Shown: positions 23,037-31,414 of the stretch, piece by piece
Position numbering within the stretch: position 1 is the stretch's first letter
Layout of the letters: each line of letters begins with the position of its first letter
Origin: Bacillus sp. RO1
Lineage (GTDB): Bacteria; Bacillota; Bacilli; Bacillales; Bacillaceae_I
NCBI RefSeq assembly: GCF_012524115.1
Contig: NZ_JAAZWB010000038.1
Coordinates: forward strand, 1-44,978
DNA: 44,978 nucleotides
Direction of reading: 5' to 3'
Program-made: the position numbers and the translations under genes
Notes under the pieces: model-generated
Databases searched by the model: none
Told to the model about the DNA's origin: nothing
What the model saw: only the letters and a program-made list of their open reading frames with translations

Positions 23037-23882
23037 ATGGTTCGCCTATATACAAAGGAACTGAACATTGGCTATGGTGAACGCTTAATCATAAAAGATC
23101 TATCCATAGAAATACCTGATAAACAGATCACGACGATTATTGGTTCTAACGGTTGTGGAAAATCAACGCTACTAAAAGCTATCACCAGAATTATCTCCCA
23201 CCAATCTGGAGCTATCCTGCTAGATGGACAAGAGATTGCCAGAGAAAACACCAAATCATTGGCGAAAAAAATGGCCATATTGCCTCAGACACCTGAAAGT
23301 GTAAGCGGATTAACCGTTGGCGAACTGGTTTCTTACGGCCGTTTCCCTTATCAAAAGGGATTTGAAAGATTAGCCAAAAAGGATTATGAAGTCATAGACT
23401 GGGCACTAGAGGTAACAGGAACAACCGAGTTTAAATACCGACCAGTTGATGCTCTATCTGGTGGTCAACGACAACGCGTCTGGATTGCCATGGCCCTTGC
23501 ACAGGAAACGGAAATCATTTTCCTAGATGAGCCTACCACCTATCTAGACATGGCACACCAACTGGAAGTGCTCGAACTGTTGCAACGCCTCAATCGTGAG
23601 CAAGAAAGAACCATTATCATGGTCCTGCACGATTTGAACCAGGCTGCAAGATTCGCTGATTACCTGATTGCCTTAAAAGACGGCAACATCATCAAGTCTG
23701 GTGATTGCGAAGAAGTAATTACATCGGAAGTTTTAAAAAGCGTCTTTCATATCGATGCTGAGATTGGGAGAGATCCAAGAACAAATAAGCCCATGTGCTT
23801 AACTTATAACTTACTTAAAGGAGACAACCAAGATGAAAAAATTAATGATTCCATTCGTATTCCTGCTATTGCTGGTCATTAG
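23037..23882 (+). CDS. Iron-siderophore ABC transporter ATP-binding protein
   Basis: A 281-residue FecE/FhuC-type ATPase: Walker A GSNGCGKST, signature LSGGQRQRVWIAMALAQ, Walker B IIFLDEPTTYLD and switch His in VLHDLNQAARFADY. It is first in the Fur-controlled operon, an order with the ATPase leading rather than trailing. Its last 16 codons overlap the signal-peptide codons of the binding-protein gene by 50 bp, which is unusual but both frames are well formed. Confidence 0.95.
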   Translation: MVRLYTKELNIGYGERLIIKDLSIEIPDKQITTIIGSNGCGKSTLLKAITRIISHQSGAILLDGQEIARENTKSLAKKMAILPQTPESVSGLTVGELVSYGRFPYQKGFERLAKKDYEVIDWALEVTGTTEFKYRPVDALSGGQRQRVWIAMALAQETEIIFLDEPTTYLDMAHQLEVLELLQRLNREQERTIIMVLHDLNQAARFADYLIALKDGNIIKSGDCEEVITSEVLKSVFHIDAEIGRDPRTNKPMCLTYNLLKGDNQDEKINDSIRIPAIAGH

Positions 23883-24777
23883 TGCCTGCGGAAACACCAA
23901 TAATAATGCTAGTAGTAATAATAGTAATGATAGTTCCAATGAAGGAAATGCTTCCTCATCTGAAACGATTACTTATGAAGCAGAAACAGGACCAATTGAA
24001 GTACCTGCAGATTCACAAAGAGTCGTAGTATTGAACTCTTTTGTAGCTGGAAATGTCATGGCACTTGGAACAAATATTGTTGGGACAGATTCTTGGGCAA
24101 TGGCAAATCCGCGTTATGAAGAATATTTGAAAAATGCAGTCGAAGTGACCGATCAAGATTTAGAAAAGATAATCGAGTTAGATCCAGACCTAATTATTGC
24201 AGCCTCCAACACAAACAATCTGGAGCAGTTAGGCGAAATTGCACCAACTGTCGCGTATACTTACGGGAAAGTGGACTATCTTACACAGCACGTGGAAGTT
24301 GGAAAGCTTTTGAACAAAGAAGAAGAAGCTCAAAATTGGGTGGATGACTTCAAGACGCGCGCGCAAGAAGCAGGAGAAGAGATCCGCGCTAAAATCGGTG
24401 AGGACGCAACTGTATCCGTTATCGAGAACTTTGATAAAGAACTTTACGTTTTCGGCGATAACTGGGGACGAGGAACAGAGATTCTTTATCAAGAAATGAA
24501 GTTAAAAATGCCGGAAAGAGTGAAGGAAGAAGCATTAGAAGCTGGATATTATACACTTTCTTTTGAAGTACTACCTGAGTTTGCTGGTGATTATGTAGTA
24601 TTCAGTAAGAATTCTGATGGAGATACTTCTTTCCAGGAAACAGACACGTATAAAAATATTCCTGCTGTGAAGAATGGTCAGGTTTTTGAAGCGGATGCCA
24701 AAGAATTCTATTTTAACGACCCGATTTCCCTTGATTTTCAGTTGGAATTCTTTAAGGATAGCTTTTTAGGAAACTAA
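23833..24777 (+). CDS. Iron-siderophore-binding lipoprotein
   Basis: A 314-residue FecB/FhuD-type periplasmic-binding-protein homologue anchored to the membrane. The signal peptide ends at the lipobox ISAC (Cys19) followed by an Asn/Ser-rich linker. Domain features are RVVVLNSFVAGNVMALGTNIVG and LEKIIELDPDLIIAASN. AAAGGAG lies 9 nt before ATG, within the ATPase gene. A terminator and repeat copy G separate it from the permeases. The siderophore cannot be named from the sequence. Confidence 0.93.
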   Translation: MKKLMIPFVFLLLLVISACGNTNNNASSNNSNDSSNEGNASSSETITYEAETGPIEVPADSQRVVVLNSFVAGNVMALGTNIVGTDSWAMANPRYEEYLKNAVEVTDQDLEKIIELDPDLIIAASNTNNLEQLGEIAPTVAYTYGKVDYLTQHVEVGKLLNKEEEAQNWVDDFKTRAQEAGEEIRAKIGEDATVSVIENFDKELYVFGDNWGRGTEILYQEMKLKMPERVKEEALEAGYYTLSFEVLPEFAGDYVVFSKNSDGDTSFQETDTYKNIPAVKNGQVFEADAKEFYFNDPISLDFQLEFFKDSFLGN

Positions 24778-24787
24778 GACCTTTTTG

Positions 24788-24823
24788 GAGGGATACTTCT
24801 TTTAATAGAAGGTCCCTCTTATT
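24788..24823 (+). terminator. Intercistronic terminator after the siderophore-binding protein gene
   Basis: GAGGGATACTTCT / AGAAGGTCCCTC with a 6-nt loop, then TT-ATTCT. A likely partial terminator reducing permease relative to binding-protein expression. Confidence 0.65.
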
Positions 24824-24850
24824 CTATCCATTGTTTTTGCTTGAACCAGA

Positions 24851-24912
24851 GTTGATCTCCTCCAGGCGCTTCGCTTTCCGCGGGAGTCTGCGCGCCTTGC
24901 ACTGCGATCAAC
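24851..24912 (+). repeat. Dispersed structured repeat, minimal copy G
   Basis: A 62-bp form with GTTGATC / GATCAAC ends and a core GGCGCTTCGCTTTCCGCGGG-AGTCTGCGCGCC. Most of the internal stem found in copies A-F is missing. It lies between the binding-protein and permease genes. Confidence 0.65.
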
Positions 24913-24955
24913 AATTTTATACATAATATTAAACTCCCATTCTAATATAGAAAAG

Positions 24956-25978
24956 ATGAGGCACATGAAGATTGCGTTGGAACGGAGCATTCCTTTTACA
25001 ATAAAATTTATTGGGGCGGTCATCGTCTTGGGGGCGGTATTTTTTGCTGCTATGGTTTTTGGGGCAGCTGATACCACACTTCGCGATGTTTGGCTGGCTT
25101 TAACTTCGCCAGGAACGAGTGGGGATAAGATCTTAATTATCCGCGAGATACGCCTGCCACGGGAAGTAGCTGCAATTTTTGTAGGAGCTGGTTTATCGGT
25201 TGCTGGTGCCATTATGCAAGGGATGACAAGGAACCCCCTTGCAGACCCAGGCCTTCTGGGTTTGACGGCTGGAGCGAACGCGGCACTCGCAATTACGCTG
25301 GCATTTTTACCTTCTATTAACTATTATGGCATAACCATTGCTTGTTTTATTGGAGCCGCATTAGGGGCTATTATGGTGTTTGGTTTAGGCGCCGTGAAAA
25401 AGGGCGGATTTTCTCCCCTCCGCATCGTGCTTGCAGGTGCTGCTGTTTCCGCTTTTCTTTTCGCCATAGCGGAAGGGGTCGCGCTGACCTTTAAATTGTC
25501 ACGCGATGTCTCTATGTGGACTGCCGGGGGAATTATCGGGACCACATGGGGCCAATTACAGTTGATTATTCCATTGATTACTGTTGGCTTGCTTGTATCT
25601 CTTTACCTATCCAGACAACTGACCATTCTTAGTCTCAGCGAGGAAGTTGCGGTCGGGTTGGGGCAAAAAATTGCATCGGTAAAAGCAGTATTGTTTGTTG
25701 TGATTATTTTATTAACTGGTGCTTCTGTGGCACTTGTTGGAAATATGGCCTTTATTGGATTAATGGTCCCTCATATTGTCCGCTCCATCGTGGGAACGGA
25801 TTACCGTTTTATCTTGCCGATGTCCGCGCTAGTTGGAGCTACTTTCATGCTTTTTGCAGATACACTGGGACGCACCATAAACGCTCCTTTTGAAACGCCT
25901 GTCGCAGCAATCGTAGCAATGGTCGGTCTTCCCTTCTTCCTTGTTATTGTGCGTAAGGGAGGGAAAGCATTCTCATGA
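24956..25978 (+). CDS. Iron-siderophore ABC permease (FecCD family), subunit 1
   Basis: A 340-residue polytopic membrane protein of the FecCD/BtuC family with about 9-10 hydrophobic segments. Conserved stretches are RLPREVAAIFVGAGLSVAGAIMQGMTRNPLADPGLLGL, the ATPase-coupling GLMVPHIVRSIVG and the C-terminal PFETPVAAIVAMVGLPFFL. ATG 24965 is an alternative start (GATGAGG three bases upstream); neither site is strong. It overlaps the second permease by 4 bp and pairs with it. Confidence 0.94.
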   Translation: MRHMKIALERSIPFTIKFIGAVIVLGAVFFAAMVFGAADTTLRDVWLALTSPGTSGDKILIIREIRLPREVAAIFVGAGLSVAGAIMQGMTRNPLADPGLLGLTAGANAALAITLAFLPSINYYGITIACFIGAALGAIMVFGLGAVKKGGFSPLRIVLAGAAVSAFLFAIAEGVALTFKLSRDVSMWTAGGIIGTTWGQLQLIIPLITVGLLVSLYLSRQLTILSLSEEVAVGLGQKIASVKAVLFVVIILLTGASVALVGNMAFIGLMVPHIVRSIVGTDYRFILPMSALVGATFMLFADTLGRTINAPFETPVAAIVAMVGLPFFLVIVRKGGKAFS

Positions 25979-26979
25979 TCCATCCGTCTATTTTAAAAAA
26001 GCAACGTATTATTGTGGGGGTTTTGGCTTTACTTATTGTGACTACCATTGTTGTTGGTATCGGAATTGGACCAGCATCATTGTCGTTCGACCGATTAATA
26101 CCAACCATACTAGGTCAAGGAAGCTTTAAAGAGGAGTTTGTTTTGTTTTCCATCAGGCTTCCACGTATTCTCATCACGATCCTTGCGGGCATGGCGCTTG
26201 CATTATCAGGTTCGATTCTTCAAGGGATCACCCGTAACGACTTGGCGGACCCAGGAATTATTGGAATAAATGCGGGGGCCGGTGTGGCTATCTCTGTTTT
26301 CTTCTTGTATGTTCCGATTAACGTTGGTTCTTTCGTCTATATGTTACCGGCGGTTGCATTTTTTGGGGCGCTTATCACGGCTATGTTGATTTATTTGTTC
26401 TCTTATCAGCGAAATGGCGGGCTGCAGCCTGTTCGTCTGGTGTTGGTCGGAGTAGGGTTTTCCATGGCACTCTCCGGTATGATGATCATCTTAATTTCCT
26501 CTGCTGAGCGTGTAAAAGTTGATTTCATCGCCAAGTGGCTGGCAGGTAACATTTGGGGGACAGATTGGCCATTTATACTGGCTTTGTTGCCTTGGTTACT
26601 TGTGTTGGTTCCTTTTACGTTGTATAAAGCCAACCGTTTGAATTTGCTTGGCATGAGTGAGTCCGTGGCAATCGGGGTTGGGGTATCTATTGAGAAAGAA
26701 CGTATAATTTTGTTGTTGACTGCTGTAGCATTGGCCGCTTCTGCGGTTTCGGTGACCGGTGGTATTGCTTTTGTTGGTTTAATGGCCCCTCATATGGCGA
26801 AATCGTTGGTGGGACCTAGAAACCAATTGTTCCTGCCTGTGGCAGTCTTAATTGGCGGCTGGCTGTTGTTGTTTGCGGACACAGTGGGACGAAACCTGAT
26901 TGATAGCGGAATTCCAGCAGGTATCATGGTCGCGTTGATTGGGGCACCTTACTTTATGTTTTTGTTGTTGAAGAAGTGA
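25975..26979 (+). CDS. Iron-siderophore ABC permease (FecCD family), subunit 2
   Basis: A 334-residue FecCD permease: RLPRILITILAGMALALSGSILQGITRNDLADPGIIGI, coupling loop GLMAPHMAKSLVG and end IPAGIMVALIGAPYFMFLLLKK. It starts in the ATGA overlap with subunit 1 and ends the operon. The 52-bp tandem array 1 and a large hairpin follow it. Confidence 0.94.
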   Translation: MIHPSILKKQRIIVGVLALLIVTTIVVGIGIGPASLSFDRLIPTILGQGSFKEEFVLFSIRLPRILITILAGMALALSGSILQGITRNDLADPGIIGINAGAGVAISVFFLYVPINVGSFVYMLPAVAFFGALITAMLIYLFSYQRNGGLQPVRLVLVGVGFSMALSGMMIILISSAERVKVDFIAKWLAGNIWGTDWPFILALLPWLLVLVPFTLYKANRLNLLGMSESVAIGVGVSIEKERIILLLTAVALAASAVSVTGGIAFVGLMAPHMAKSLVGPRNQLFLPVAVLIGGWLLLFADTVGRNLIDSGIPAGIMVALIGAPYFMFLLLKK

Positions 26980-26997
26980 GGTTTGGAATATAAAAGG

Positions 26998-27362
26998 GGG
27001 GCTCTGTTACCGTTTTTGCTTTCGCGGAGGCACTTTGGACGTTGAGACGGTCTCTCTGTTACCGTTTGTGCTTTGGCCGAGCTGTTTTGGGACTTGAGAG
27101 GGTCTCTCTGTTACCGTTTTTGCTTTGGCCGAGCTGCTTCGGGCCTTGAGACGCCTTCTCTGTTACCGTTTGTGCCTTGGCCGAGCTGTTTCGGGCCTTG
27201 AGACGCCTTCTCTGTTACCGTTTGTGCCTTGGACGAGCTGCTTCGGGTCTTGAGACGCCTTCTCTGTTACCGTTCAAGCTTCCCCGGAGCTGCTTCGGGC
27301 CTTGAGACGCCTTCTCTGTTACCGTTCAAGCTTCCGCAAAGTCATTTCGGGCCTTGAGACGA
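26998..27362 (+). repeat. Tandem array of seven 52-bp units (array 1)
   Basis: Seven copies of CTCTGTTACCGTT recur every 52 bp or so, each followed by a variable GCTTTGGCCGAGCTGCTTC and GGGCCTTGAGACGCC. The core and the end of the unit match array 2 at 44050-44978 in the same orientation. Some units keep a GAGAC/GTCTC inverted repeat at the junction. It lies just downstream of the siderophore operon. Confidence 0.9.
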
Positions 27363-27367
27363 AAAAA

Positions 27368-27411
27368 GGGGTCTGACCTTCAGTGCTTTAAAGCACTGAG
27401 GGTCAGACCCC
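27368..27411. terminator. Long hairpin, bidirectional terminator with GGGGTCTGACC ends
   Basis: GGGGTCTGACC-T-TCAGTGCTTT pairs with AAAGCACTGA-GGGTCAGACCCC over 22 bp. It lies between the convergent siderophore and Fe(III) operons. The outer GGGGTCTGACCCC palindrome also occurs at 21591. Confidence 0.75.
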
Positions 27412-27422
27412 TCTTCACCCCT

Positions 27423-28100
27423 TTAACTCATTACCAAGTCACACGCTCTATTCACAAGTTGCCCCTCATCAATGTATAGTATCCGGTCGGCAATGGCTTT
27501 GGCGTCTGCAAAGTCGTGGGTGACGAAAATCGAGGTGATGCCTGTTTTCTTTAAGATCTCTTTTAACTCGTCGCGAATCTTCTCCTGAAGGTGCGCATCC
27601 AGGTTACTAAACGGCTCATCCAACAACAATAGAGATGGTGCCGGTGCCAAAGCTCGAGCCAAGGCTACACGCTGCTGCTGTCCTCCACTAAGCTCATACG
27701 GATAACGGTTCCCATATTCAGACAAGTTGATCAAGCTAAGCATTTCTTCTAGTCGCTCCTGCTTTTGCTTCCGGTTCATTTTCCGCAATCCGTACTTAAT
27801 ATTTTGGGCCACTGTCATATGCGGAAACAACGCGTAGTCCTGGAATACGACCCCAATACCACGTTTTTCCGGGACAATGAAGTTTCTTGGATCGAACATT
27901 ACTTCTCCATTTATTTTCATGCTTCCTGAGGTTGGATTTTCAAGCCCCGCAATGATGCGTAGCAACGTACTTTTCCCACTTCCACTTTTTCCAAGAATAG
28001 ATATAATCTCTCCACGGTCAATATCCACCTGAATATGATCAAGTGTATTCTTTTTTGTATTTTTATATTGGAACTGCAAGTCTCTGATCTGGATAAACAT
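27423..28100 (-). CDS. Fe(III) ABC transporter ATP-binding protein (FbpC type)
   Basis: A 225-residue ATPase: Walker A GKSGSGKST, signature LSGGQQQRVALARAL, Walker B SLLLLDEPFSNLD and switch VTHDFADAKAIADR. It is shorter than typical 350-residue FbpC because it lacks the C-terminal TOBE-like regulatory domain. The start overlaps the permease stop by 1 bp. With the fused permease and FbpA-like lipoprotein upstream it completes a ferric-iron importer; the two Fur boxes before the operon support iron as substrate. Confidence 0.9.
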   Translation of the reverse strand: MFIQIRDLQFQYKNTKKNTLDHIQVDIDRGEIISILGKSGSGKSTLLRIIAGLENPTSGSMKINGEVMFDPRNFIVPEKRGIGVVFQDYALFPHMTVAQNIKYGLRKMNRKQKQERLEEMLSLINLSEYGNRYPYELSGGQQQRVALARALAPAPSLLLLDEPFSNLDAHLQEKIRDELKEILKKTGITSIFVTHDFADAKAIADRILYIDEGQLVNRACDLVMS

Positions 28101-29740
28101 TAGTTTGCCTCCTTATCAAGTACACGGTGAAAAATGAAGATACATAATGCACTTATGAAGATGATCATCAGGGAAGCAATGGAAGCTTCCTGCACGCGTT
28201 CATCATTTGCATATTTGAAAGCTTGTGTCGCAAGCGTTGAAAAGTTAAAAGGCTGCAAGAACAAGGTTAACGGTAATTCTTTTAAAATATCCACAAATAC
28301 TAGGATGAAGCCACTTGCGATGGCACCACGTAACAGCGGAAGGTCCACCAAAAAGAACGTCCTTAAAGTTGACGCACCAAGCATCCTCGAAGTTTCCGAA
28401 TACCTGTTACCCACTTTTTCAAACCCGGCTTCAATATTATTAAACCCAATTGCAAGGAATCGTATCACATAAGCAAAAATCAACATGATCAAAGTCGTTC
28501 GCAGTACAAACTCAGGTTTTAAGTTAAACTGCGCAAGGAACGTCACAATATACTGATCTAATGAAATAAATATCGTAATGACCGCAATTGCGATGGCAGC
28601 TCCAGGAATGGAGTATCCTAGTGTTGTCACCCTAGAGATAAACTTAGTCAACAGACCTGATTGCAACCTTGTGTAGTTGGAAATTATCAGTGCCACCAAA
28701 ATAATAATAAGAGCAGCAATCGATGCTACAAACACTGAGTTTTTTGCAAGTATAATGAATTCTGCGTTAAATACTTTTTCATAGGTCATGAACGCCCAGC
28801 TCAACAGCTGTAGCAAAGGTATGATAAATGCAATGGTAAACACTCCGAAACAATAAGCGAATACCCCCCATGCTTTTGCTCCTGTAAGCTTCTTCGGCTG
28901 AATGGGACGAACTTTTGAGGAAGGATCAAAGAATTTCTTTCTTCCCCTCACCACTCTCTCAAACATTAGAACAACCATTACCAACACCATCAGAGTTCCT
29001 GCCAACTTCAAAGCGGAATCTAGGTCCATCATTCCATACCAAGTACGGAAAATGGCCGTACTGACTGTCTGGATGCCAAAATAACTTGTAACTCCATAAT
29101 CATTTAGCACTTCTAAAATAACTAGAGTCACACTTCCTACAATTGCCGCTCTTGAAATCGGCAAGGCTACACGGAAGAATGTATCCACATCATTTCCGCC
29201 TAGCAATCTCGCATTCTCGAGTACCGACGCTGATAGGTTCTGAAAAAAGCTTCTCGTTATCGCATAAACGTAAGGAAACAGGGTGACCGTGAAAATGAAG
29301 ATAGCCCCTTGCATACTCATGATATCGAAGTAAGCCTGTTTCACCTGTATATCAAACGAGTTTCGCAAGGTGGTTTGTACGACACCTGTATAGTTTAGGA
29401 TACCGTGAAATGTATAAGCAGCAATGTATGGCGGTATGGCCAATGGAAGAATCAATGCCCATTTTAAAAAGTTTCGCATTGGGAACTGGTAAATGGTAAT
29501 CAACCATGCAAGGCTTGTGCCAATTAACATCGTTGCCAGTGCAGTAAAAACTATAATGACCGCGGAATTTTGCAGATAATCTTTTAATAAGTATTCTCGT
29601 ATATGATGCCAGTTGTCGTTTCCTTCTGTAAAAAATTCAACGGCTATGAGTAAATTTGGTATTAATATAATCGCTATAAAAAGAAGACTTGCAAGCGCCC
29701 ATCCTTTATGATGTACCCTTGACCAATGAAACCGATTCAC
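28100..29740 (-). CDS. Fe(III) ABC transporter fused permease (FbpB type)
   Basis: About 546 residues with roughly 12 hydrophobic segments in two halves, each with its own ATPase-coupling loop (ENARLLGGNDVDTFFRVALP and TSRMLGASTLRTFFLVDLP), so one chain replaces two subunits. The open frame extends to a TTG at 29824 that has no ribosome-binding site and would run through a Fur-box-like sequence. GTG 29740 (AGGA 10 nt upstream) or GTG 29749 (GAGG 11 nt upstream) are better. Residues after HHKGWALASLLFIAIILIPN begin the first membrane helix. Confidence 0.88.
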   Translation of the reverse strand: MNRFHWSRVHHKGWALASLLFIAIILIPNLLIAVEFFTEGNDNWHHIREYLLKDYLQNSAVIIVFTALATMLIGTSLAWLITIYQFPMRNFLKWALILPLAIPPYIAAYTFHGILNYTGVVQTTLRNSFDIQVKQAYFDIMSMQGAIFIFTVTLFPYVYAITRSFFQNLSASVLENARLLGGNDVDTFFRVALPISRAAIVGSVTLVILEVLNDYGVTSYFGIQTVSTAIFRTWYGMMDLDSALKLAGTLMVLVMVVLMFERVVRGRKKFFDPSSKVRPIQPKKLTGAKAWGVFAYCFGVFTIAFIIPLLQLLSWAFMTYEKVFNAEFIILAKNSVFVASIAALIIILVALIISNYTRLQSGLLTKFISRVTTLGYSIPGAAIAIAVITIFISLDQYIVTFLAQFNLKPEFVLRTTLIMLIFAYVIRFLAIGFNNIEAGFEKVGNRYSETSRMLGASTLRTFFLVDLPLLRGAIASGFILVFVDILKELPLTLFLQPFNFSTLATQAFKYANDERVQEASIASLMIIFISALCIFIFHRVLDKEAN

Positions 29741-29789
29741 AGATGACACATCCTTCGTTGCCTCTTTGTTTCTCCATTCTAAATTATAA

Positions 29790-29804
29790 CGAAAATCATT
29801 CTCA
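29790..29804 (-). promoter_or_regulatory. Fur-box-like site before the Fe(III) permease
   Basis: CGAAAATCATTCTCA matches TGATAATCATTATCA at 12 of 15 positions. It lies between the fbpA-type terminator and the preferred permease start. It may give the permease-ATPase pair its own iron-controlled promoter. Confidence 0.45.
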
Positions 29805-29831
29805 AATGGAACAAAAGATTCCAAATAAATA

Positions 29832-29862
29832 GAACCGAAGCACTATCTTGTATGCTTCGGTT
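29832..29862 (-). terminator. Terminator after the Fe(III)-binding protein gene
   Basis: GAACCGAAGCA / TGCTTCGGTTC, 11-bp perfect stem, then TATTTATTT on the minus strand, 20 bp after the binding-protein stop. Confidence 0.8.
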
Positions 29863-29882
29863 CAAGGTTTGTTCATATTTAT

Positions 29883-30956
29883 TTATTTCCAACCAACTTC
29901 ATTAAAGATGCGAATCGCCTCTTGTTGGTTTTCACCTAACTTAGAAAGGTTGATATCTTGCTCTTTAAATTCACCCCAAGATTTTAATAGCTCAGAAGGT
30001 TCTACTTTCTCATTTACAGGGTATTCAGAGTTAGCTTCCGCAAATTGACCTTGTGCTTCTTCGCTACTTAAAAATTCGATGAATTTAATCGCATTTTCTT
30101 TATTTTTTGCATGCTTTGTCACGCCCGCACCACTAATGTTGATGTGTGCACCAGTTGTTTCTTGGTTAGGGAAGAATACGCCAACACTTTCTGCAACTTT
30201 TTTCTCTTCTTCATCTGTTCCATTTAACATAACACCAAGATAGTATGTGTTCATGATCGCAACATCCGCTTCTCCTGCTGCAACAGCCTTCGCTTGATCG
30301 CGGTCTCCCCCTTCAGGGTCACGAGCCATGTTATCTGTAATTCCTTGCGCCCAAGCTTTTGCTTGATCTTTACCCATGATGTCAATGAATGATGCTAAAA
30401 GAGACATGTTGTACATATTCTCAGAAGTTCTGATAACTACACGATCTTTCCATTCCGGTTCAGCCAAAGCCTCATATGTGGAAAGTTCTTCTGGGCTTAC
30501 ACGCTCTTTAGCATATACGATAACACGCGCACGCTTTGTTAAGCCAAACCATTGATTGTCAACATCACGTAATTTTTCTGGGATATTTTCAGCAAGTACA
30601 TCACTTTCAACCGCTTGAAGTAATTCAGCTTCTTTTGCCTGATGTAGGTTACCGGCATCTGAAGTAATAAATACATCTGCTTCTGTAGCTTCCCCTTCAA
30701 TATTTAAGCGCTCCATTAGCTCGTCGCCTTTACCCTCTACCACGTTCACTTTAATGCCAGTTTCTTCTTCGAACTTTTTGTAAAGCTCTTGGTCCGCTTC
30801 GTAGTGACGGCTAGTATATAGGTTTACAACTTCTCCTTGCTCGTTCGTTGCTTCTCCGTTGTTCTCTGCTCCGTTGTTATTGGTGCTGCTCACACAGCCT
30901 GTTAAAGCTAACATTAAAGCTAGCATCATACTTAAAATGACAGTAAACTTTTTCAC
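29883..30956 (-). CDS. Fe(III)-binding lipoprotein (FbpA type)
   Basis: About 357 residues. The signal peptide ends in the lipobox LTGC, then an Asn/Gly/Glu-rich linker. The binding domain reads VNLYTSRHYEADQELYKKFEEETGIKVNVVEG and contains the FbpA-like IMNTYYLGVML tyrosine pair and EGGDRDQAKAVAAGEADVAI. The frame opens at GTG 30965, but GTG 30956 (GGGAG 8 nt upstream, reading MKKFTV) gives the better start. Two Fur boxes lie directly upstream. It should bind ferric iron outside the membrane and pass it to the fused permease. Confidence 0.93.
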   Translation of the reverse strand: MKKFTVILSMMLALMLALTGCVSSTNNNGAENNGEATNEQGEVVNLYTSRHYEADQELYKKFEEETGIKVNVVEGKGDELMERLNIEGEATEADVFITSDAGNLHQAKEAELLQAVESDVLAENIPEKLRDVDNQWFGLTKRARVIVYAKERVSPEELSTYEALAEPEWKDRVVIRTSENMYNMSLLASFIDIMGKDQAKAWAQGITDNMARDPEGGDRDQAKAVAAGEADVAIMNTYYLGVMLNGTDEEEKKVAESVGVFFPNQETTGAHINISGAGVTKHAKNKENAIKFIEFLSSEEAQGQFAEANSEYPVNEKVEPSELLKSWGEFKEQDINLSKLGENQQEAIRIFNEVGWK

Positions 30957-30992
30957 TATGTACACTCCCTATGTATGTAGTCTCATTAGAAA

Positions 30993-31041
30993 TGATAATC
31001 ACTCTCATTACCTATTGTAATGATAATCATTTTCAAGTCAA
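30993..31041 (-). promoter_or_regulatory. SigA promoter with two Fur boxes, Fe(III) operon
   Basis: On the minus strand TTGACT (31041-31036), a 16-nt spacer and TACAAT (31019-31014). Fur boxes TGATAATCATTTTCA (31021-31035) and TGATAATCACTCTCA (30993-31007) occupy the spacer and the start region. Confidence 0.88.
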
Positions 31042-31170
31042 TACTATTTTGAACATTTTCTCAGGATTTATTTATGTTCCACGTGAAACGCGAGAAGGAG
31101 GCTGGGACAAAACTAAAAAATTCTAATAAAAGACGAACAATATAAGTAACATAGGTTCGGCTCTAAATAC

Positions 31171-31298
31171 CGCTGTTGATTTCCACAAATGGCTCCGCTT
31201 TCCTAGGGGCGGTGCTTGAGCCTCCTCGCTCCGCTGCGGGGTCTCAAGCTACCGCTATCTCCCTCAGGAGTCTTCGCCTTTTGTTCCAATCAACAGCT
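31171..31298 (+). repeat. Dispersed structured repeat, copy E
   Basis: Ends GCTGTTGAT / ATCAACAGC pair perfectly. The core matches copy A (CTAGGGGCGGTGCTTGAGCC; GGGGTCTC; CCCTCAGGAGTCTTCGCC). It is nested inside the 31100-31408 composite element. Confidence 0.85.
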
Positions 31299-31340
31299 GG
31301 TGCAACAAAAAAACTAAATGTATCTTTTAAACGAAAACAG

Positions 31341-31382
31341 ACCCGAACTAATTTGAGATTTCAAATTAGTTCGGGTTTCATT
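31341..31382. terminator. 16-bp hairpin downstream of the persulfide dioxygenase gene
   Basis: ACCCGAACTAATTTGA / TCAAATTAGTTCGGGT with a 4-nt loop. T-rich tracts flank both sides, so it can act as a terminator for the gene at 31415. Confidence 0.7.
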
Positions 31383-31414
31383 TAAACTAAAACACTTTTG
31401 TCCCAGCCATCTCC

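Larger units (their letters stand above)
31100..31408. repeat. Composite element with 13-bp terminal inverted repeats
   Basis: A perfect inverted repeat, GGCTGGGACAAAA (31100-31112) and TTTTGTCCCAGCC (31396-31408), encloses dispersed repeat copy E and a 16-bp hairpin. No coding sequence lies inside. It occupies most of the gap between the Fe(III)-binding protein promoter and the persulfide dioxygenase stop. Confidence 0.7.

Noticed and set aside
24802-25212. 136-codon minus-strand frame opposite the FecCD permease start
   Set aside because: Antisense shadow of a clear permease gene and of repeat copy G.
26998-27362. Possible CRISPR array
   Set aside because: The segments between the CTCTGTTACCGTT cores are themselves near-copies of one another, with no unique spacers.
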